From contig JANATG010000015.1 of assembly GCA_029449235.1 (NCBI GenBank), positions 558,001 to 622,000 on the forward strand: DNA of 64,000 nucleotides, written 5' to 3'. Of the stretch, positions 58,421-64,000 are shown in pieces (the first letter of the stretch is position 1; every line of letters begins with the position of its first letter). The DNA comes from Linnemannia schmuckeri. Taxonomy: Eukaryota; Mortierellomycota; Mortierellomycetes; Mortierellales; Mortierellaceae. The position numbers and the translations under genes are program-made. A model generated the notes under the pieces. The model ran no database searches, had not been told where the DNA came from, and saw nothing but the letters and a program-made list of their open reading frames with translations.

Positions 58421-60337
58421 CTATGCCAAAGCCTCTTCGGGCGCGGCGGGCATCAAGGCGCGCATGGCAAGGGAGTAAACCAAGAAGGTGGCGGCGTTGC
58501 AAGGGAAGGCCCGGATGACGGTGGCGTTAACGCCTCTGAAGAAGACCCGAAAGCCCTCTTCTCTATACATGTGCTTTGTGCAATCCCACACTCCCTTAAA
58601 CTGTTGCGATTTCGGTAGCGAGTCATGCTGTGCCTGAATTCTCGTCTTGATCACATCTATTATAATTCATGGGTTGGAAATTAGGAGTCAAAACGTTGTT
58701 GTTTCAATCCAGGTACTTTAGCTCAGGTTGCTACCAAATAACCCTGTCATTCGTAAAAGCATACCTGTAGGGTAGGTACTGAGCCATCCGGCGATGCCTG
58801 CAAACCCTCCAGCAACAACCAACCGTCCACTCGACAGATCCTGGGTCCGCTGACCCTCTGGTGTCAACGCCCTGCAAAAGATTTCGTAACTCAAGAAATA
58901 AGGTCCGTAGGAGGTCTCTCGGAGGATAGTGGACCAAAGTCCACGATAACAAGCGCGAAGTCCTCCTTGGCGATAGGTTTGTTTAAAACAGTCCATAGGA
59001 CCCTTGTAGAAGGTTGAGCCCAGACCACTGCCGCCACTCTTTGCCATTCCTGCAGCCTGATCTTGATTTTGAAGGCGAATCTTTGATAATTCCATCGGGC
59101 AACTAATAAAACTGTTTTGCCGACGGATCAAAGAAAAGAAGAAGAGTGGATGTCAATATTGAGCGTATGAACAATGAAAAACATAACCAGTCCTGCAACT
59201 CAAAAAGGTATTTGCGTACCTGTTGACGACGCCAGATCCTGTGCCAGCCAGGTAGATCTGCATGAGGGTCGGATCATCCCCAGGGTTCTTCATCTGGATA
59301 TCCATGAAGAATCCATAAACGCCAAACAGCAACGCGTTCACCAATGCGACTCCGACCTAGAGCGTAATATGAAAGAATAAAAAAAGAGTACGTTGAGTAT
59401 GATGACTTGTATTTCTCCACGTTCTAAATTTCTAGTTCGAGACCCAGCCAGGGGGAAGGAGCGTTGTCCAATAGGAGGCGAGTGGTCACCTGCTCAGGAC
59501 TTACCATTGGAGAAGCCTATGAAGAGTGGCGGCGTAAAAAAAAGCGAATTGGATATTTTTCAAGGTCAGTCGATCTGTCATAGGAAAAGAAAAAGACACG
59601 GGGAAACTGTCGAGACAGAGAGAGAGATAGAGAGAGACACGGCTACACTTTAGACAACTGGAATAAAGAGGGAAAGAAAAGGTGGTCGGGATACTTACCA
59701 TGCCCTTGTAAAGACCCTTCACCTGAAGGCAGATAACAAAGATGATAGAAAAGAACACAAGGGTTAGTTCCGCTTTCTTCTTTGTCCTGATTGTGCAACC
59801 TGTTTTTTGTCTCTCTGACAGTTGGACATGTGTCTACACATCATGCCTCCTGCAGAGAATAAGAACAATCACAATAATAGCATAAGAAACAGCCCTCTTT
59901 CTTTGAACAAATCCAGCTGTTGTTTATTATTCTTACCTTCTCCTGCTTCAATATTGTGGAGAAACAGTTCCATGTCCCGGAGTATTTGGCCGCGAGCTCT
60001 TTGGATTGCAGTCTAACCTTGACAGTGTCTGTTCATCCAGGCAAGAAAAGAAGATAATAGTAAATCACTGTTAGTACGGGTCCAAACCATACAATTGAAA
60101 TACATAGAATGAAGGATCCACAAATTGATACATACCCCATGGATGGCCTACACAGAGACCCGCGATGCCTTCGGAATGAATGAATGACGAAAGAGGAGAG
60201 AATGTTTTTTTAGCATGATGAACAAAAACCATTTTGACATTAGCCTTGATTCCATTCATTCCTGCCCTGCTGGAAGTAAGTGCGCATACCTCCTATTGTC
60301 CCTGCAACAAAATTCGATGTCCAGTCACTCCCACTAG
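58421..60337 (-). CDS. SLC25 mitochondrial carrier protein (first exon not located)
   Basis: Exons 60337..60290, 60168..60136, 60028..59937, 59722..59699, 59516..59505, 59356..59220, 59111..58765 and 58656..58421 code for about 309 residues and lack only a short N-terminus. Three carrier signatures mark the three repeats: HPWDTVKVRLQ, CPMELSKIRLQ and YPTDVIKTRIQ. VAGTIGGIAGLCVGHP opens the first repeat. The protein would exchange solutes across the inner mitochondrial membrane. The signature style is that of the carnitine/ornithine/basic amino acid branch, but the substrate is not certain. Exons of 24 nt (VKGLYKGM) and 12 nt (ASPM) are needed to restore the conserved GLYKGMASPMVGVALVNA. The start codon must lie upstream of 60337 in an exon I could not fix. 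Confidence 0.85.
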
Positions 60338-63300
60338 CTACAAACGAAAAGCAGAAAAGAAGAGGAAAAAGTTAGAATGGATGATGTGGTGGACTCTTAC
60401 TAATGAAAAGGCGCCGGGGAGAAAAATGTTGAGTTCTCCTGCTCACGATCCACGATGAAGGACGAGTATCTGCGCAGAGTACAGCGAGTGAGTGTTTATT
60501 CGACAAACAGACAGACAGGCAACCAACAAATATATCCGTCTGCGGTTGTGATCGCTTAACGTCCATTTTTGTGTCCAGGATCCAGAGCCGCCTTTGTTAT
60601 TTCCCTTCTTTATGGGGACTGGGGACTGAACCCAAATCGTGTTCAGTGTGTCGTCTGCTCGATGTATTGTCATCATCGTCCTCTCTTTCTCTGTTTCTTT
60701 TTTCTCCCCTCAAAAAATAAAGCGACTCGTGCTGCTCCCTGCTTGTCTATTGTGCGCATTGTCCAAGCGATTGATCCGGAGAATATGTGTTGAACAAAGA
60801 ATGAATAGAGGATCTTCTCTTCTCTTTCTGTTTTGTTTCCTGAGTGAAGGACGGCAGAGATCGAGAAAGGATGAGCGCAAACGATAAAAGAGAGAGATTG
60901 AACCCCTGCCGACGAAATAAATGTGGCCCGGAAATAGGCTGGTTCCTGTTTGCATTTTTTTTTTACACCTCGATTGTTGTCTGACTCCTGCTTGGCGTTG
61001 GATCACCTCCAGTATAAAAAAAAGTGGTCGAGGAGAGCGAGCGAAAGAAAGTCGCCTTACATGGTTGGTCCTGTACGTGTACGAGGGCGATGCTATCGTC
61101 GCAGTCAAGCATCAGCAGCGATTAGCAAAAGTATTGGGCCACTTTGTGATAGAAAGTACAAGAGGTGAGATTGATAAAGAGGACAATAGAAGGAAAAAAA
61201 AAAAAAAGGGAGCCGAGGTGAGGTCAAGAGTACGGAATCAATGCTGGAGTGAGAATGTAGTTATTGTTGTTGGTCGAGGGGAGTGTCAGCGAGAGGCGAT
61301 GACAGGGGGTATGCGAGAGTGAGGGAAAAGAGTTGATGAGACAGAAGTGAATGAGAAGAGAGGGGAGAGAGTGAGGAAGGAATAAGATCTGCAGGATCCA
61401 GTCAGAAGGAGAAAAAAAAGAAGGGAAAAAGAAATGAGAAAATGAGAAGAGAAGAAAAGAGAGAAAGGAGAGGAAAGGAGAGGAGGGTGATAAAAAAATA
61501 AGGAAAAGCACAAGAAGAGGTAGGTTGGTCATGCTTGTGTGTGTGTGTAATGTGTGTGTTTGCTGGAGGAACAAGTACGTGTCTCGAAAAGGAAGGAGGG
61601 CCCAACTTTCCCACACAAAAGTCAGTCCACGGCACACCAACATCAAAAGGAACATGTACCTTGTGCCCAAGTACTCGCATCTAGCCTCGATGCCATTGGT
61701 TGGCTCTTCCCTTCCTCTGTCTCTCTGTCTGTCTCTGGCCCATCTTCTCTATTCCTCTTCCGTGCTCACACTGTCTAACTTATGCCCTGGATCTCCTTTC
61801 TTTTTTTTTCGGTTTTTATGGTTTCCGTTTGCGGTGGGGTAGAAAACTTGTATCTCACCTCACGTATTACCACTCCATGGCCTTCTAGGTCCATCGCCAT
61901 CCTGCAACACCACTCTTTCTCTCTCCATCCCAATACCCCAGTGTCGGACACGGATACTATCCACGGGAAAAACTCATCCGTCACTCTAATCACTTGGGAC
62001 AATTGGACTGGTTCCACAGACTCCTCTCTCCATGTTGTACCTTGATATGAACAAGAAGCACACAAAATCAATTAAAGAAAGAAAGGCATGGAATCAGACG
62101 CAACCTACATTAGTCGCACTGACAGACTTAACATATTTTTTTACTCCGCGTCGCGGCGGATTGCGTGTCCCACCACGCGACAGCTTGATTGACACGGAGT
62201 GCACTCCGGGAATACATCAACGCGTCAAAAGAAAAATAATTACCTGCTATGTCCGTGGTTAACGATTGTAGTATGACGCAAATGCAGGTCTAACATCTCC
62301 TGTTCAACTCCTTACCATATATTCCTAGCTTTTTCTTCCATGCTGTGTCCTCAACCACTGCTGTATGTGGCTGCAGGCAGGTTCTGACAAGGCACCCAAT
62401 GCCCAGGCTTCCACAATTTCTTAGCCTGTTGCCAACCTACTCAACCCCCTCTTTCCCCCTTTTCCATTTTTAACTCAACGACCATGGAAACATGGAAAGA
62501 AATAGTTCCTATTGCTCACCTCAGTACTTTGCCCATTCATTAGAAATTCTTGTGCTCGTTTACATTGTCCTTGTGTTGAAGTAATTGCCTTTTCTAATGG
62601 TGTTGTTTTTTTTTGCTACCCCCTTGGACAACATAGATGACATGAGCGATATATGGGCCATAGCCATACATATTCCCTTGAGTAGGACAACCCCCTTTTT
62701 CTCTTTCCTTGGCTCTTATTCTCTGTATTGGAGGATGTAATTGAATCCATCCCCCTCCTCCCCTTCCCCGAGAAAAGAGAAAAGTGACAAGACAACTCCT
62801 TGATTTCGTATTTAGGCAGACATACCAGGCATTGTGCTCCTTACCACCACCTCCTCCTCCTAGTCTTCTAGCCTTCTTCCTTCAATCTTACTCTCTCTCT
62901 TTTGGCTGTCATTCATTTTGTCTCTCTTTCTCTCTGTCTCCGTATTGTCGGCTAATGTCTATCCATGATTAGTCCTCCTCCTCCCTTTCCTCCTCCTTCC
63001 TCTTCTCCCTCACCCCCCTCGACAACATCAATACTAGCTTCAACAACGTGAACTAAACGCTTTCTCTTGTCTTGCCAGTCGTCGTTCTTCGCTTGGACGT
63101 TGTTGTCGTTGCCACCGCGTTGTACTCCCTTTACTGTCCTATGTCCTGCTCGTTCTTGTTCTTGTTCTTGTTCTAGTCCTTGCTCTTACCCTTGTTGGTT
63201 TTATTGCTGTTGTTAGCTGTTGTTACCCTCCAACCCTGTCGAACACCCCTTGTCTCTTTCTCTTTCTTTCCCGCTTACTTTTCATTCTTTTTCATTCTCT

Positions 63301-63845
63301 CCCCCTTGTTTCCCTATTGGCTTCTTTGTATCCCCCTGTCCCCGACCTCCAACTTTTATCTCCTTTCTTTCTTCTTTCTACCTTCCTTGTCCAGTTGTCG
63401 TCTGTCCATGTTCACTATCCCTGGTGCAGTTATCGTTGCCGCTGTTGTTGCTGTTGCTACTACTGGCCTCCTTGGCATTCAAGCACGTTGCTCATTGCAA
63501 TTGCATTCCCTAGGCTAGACTCATTCCTTTGACACCACTCATTCCACCTTAACTTTGCTTTTTTCTCTCTTTCGGCCCTTTTATTGTTCTACGCTTTGTT
63601 TTTTTACCTTTCAGCCCTTTTTCTTTGTCGTTTACCGTTGCTTTCGTGTATCGCGTTGTCTCAATTGCCTGTGGTCCGTCCCCCTTTACCTTCTTCTTCT
63701 TCCTCCTCTTCATTCTTCTCTCTTCTCTTCCTCTCTTCCTCTCTTCCTCTTTCACTCCCTTCCTCACTTTCTTCCTCTTCCGTACCTCTCGTTACTACTC
63801 TTCACACGACATCGACATCGCCTCTCTCCCTCTTTCGAACGCACC
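60338..63845. other. 3.5 kb region without a firm gene
   Basis: The left part should hold the first exon and promoter of the carrier gene. A minus-strand stretch at about 62030-61850 (reading VIRVTDEFFPWIVSVSDTG) looks faintly protein-like but has no partners. From about 62700 to 63845 the plus strand is strongly C/T-rich, consistent with a long leader of the gene starting at 63846. Poly(A) and GA-rich runs lie at 61190-61500. Confidence 0.45.
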
Positions 63846-64000
63846 ATGGGCGGAACAGTGTCTCGAGAACACGCGAGGTTGCCCTTTGGCTACACCCATG
63901 CCCGCAAGGAGGATCATTCGTGTAGCGCTTCAGCCTCCACTTTGGCCTCCAGGCGACAGCGTATTGCCAGCCGGTTGCTGCTTCTCAAAAGTCAAGATTC
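63846..64000 (+). CDS. N-terminus of a gene running off the window (putative N-myristoylated protein)
   Basis: An ATG in a strong context (CACCATGG) opens a frame that stays open to the end of the window, 51 codons. It begins MGGTVSREHARLPFGYTHAR. Gly at position 2 and Ser at position 6 fit the N-myristoylation signal (MGxxxS), which would target the protein to membranes. The rest is Ser/Ala/Arg/Leu-rich. The long C/T-rich leader upstream supports a transcription start nearby. The family is not recognisable from this fragment. Confidence 0.55.
   Translation, partial: MGGTVSREHARLPFGYTHARKEDHSCSASASTLASRRQRIASRLLLLKSQD

Noticed and set aside
59420..59460. AGTTCGAGACCC resembles a tRNA B box
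   Set aside because: The stem bases do not pair and no A box precedes it; it lies inside a carrier-gene intron.
60290..60301. A further 12-nt microexon in the carrier gene
   Set aside because: Reading further upstream shows the frame is continuous to 60337 (SGSDWTSNFVAGTIGG), so no separate exon is needed.
1..64000. CRISPR array, rRNA, complete DNA transposon or LTR element
   Set aside because: No regular spaced repeats, no rRNA-like sequence, and no transposase, integrase or reverse transcriptase motifs apart from the Fanzor half.

Overview
This is intron-rich fungal nuclear DNA. The gene set (DUF3712 vacuolar-type protein, PIAS/Siz SUMO ligase, Dbp7 helicase, Bst1/PGAP1, Drn1/CWF19L1) is eukaryotic and fungal. 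Most introns are short GT..AG. A tandem array of GT10 fucosyltransferases next to a Fanzor-like sequence points to an early-diverging lineage, most likely Mucoromycota/Mortierellomycota (Mortierella-like). That placement is inferred from gene content and style; no rRNA or other marker is present. Exon joins were made by hand from splice sites and reading phase.

Layout. 1-3.3 kb: the 3' part of a histidine acid phosphatase, then an RNF220-like ubiquitin ligase. 3.3-8.6 kb: a 5 kb gene-free stretch with long poly(A)/poly(T) and one poly(G) tract. 8.6-13.1 kb: a large low-complexity protein with a MIT-like segment, convergent with a three-histidine-box membrane desaturase/hydroxylase. 14.3-21.1 kb: three tandem GT10 alpha-1,3-fucosyltransferase paralogs with identical intron positions, a C-terminal membrane anchor and partly conserved flanks.

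21.2-31.3 kb is the accessory part. It holds a damaged or intron-broken Fanzor (eukaryotic TnpB homolog) with RuvC and zinc-ribbon motifs, a T5orf172/MUG113-type GIY-YIG gene, and a roughly 0.55 kb direct duplication that gives two genes the same promoter and N-terminus. About 5 kb with only broken coding traces follows.

31.8-64 kb is ordinary housekeeping territory: a Tag1-like DUF3712 protein, Dbp7/DDX31 helicase (ribosome biogenesis), Bst1/PGAP1 GPI inositol deacylase (ER), Drn1/CWF19L1 with four zinc knuckles (splicing/lariat metabolism), a coiled-coil protein with a C-terminal membrane segment, NUDCD1, a Siz/PIAS SUMO E3 and an SLC25 mitochondrial carrier with 12- and 24-nt exons. The window ends at the start of a gene whose product carries an N-myristoylation-type N-terminus.
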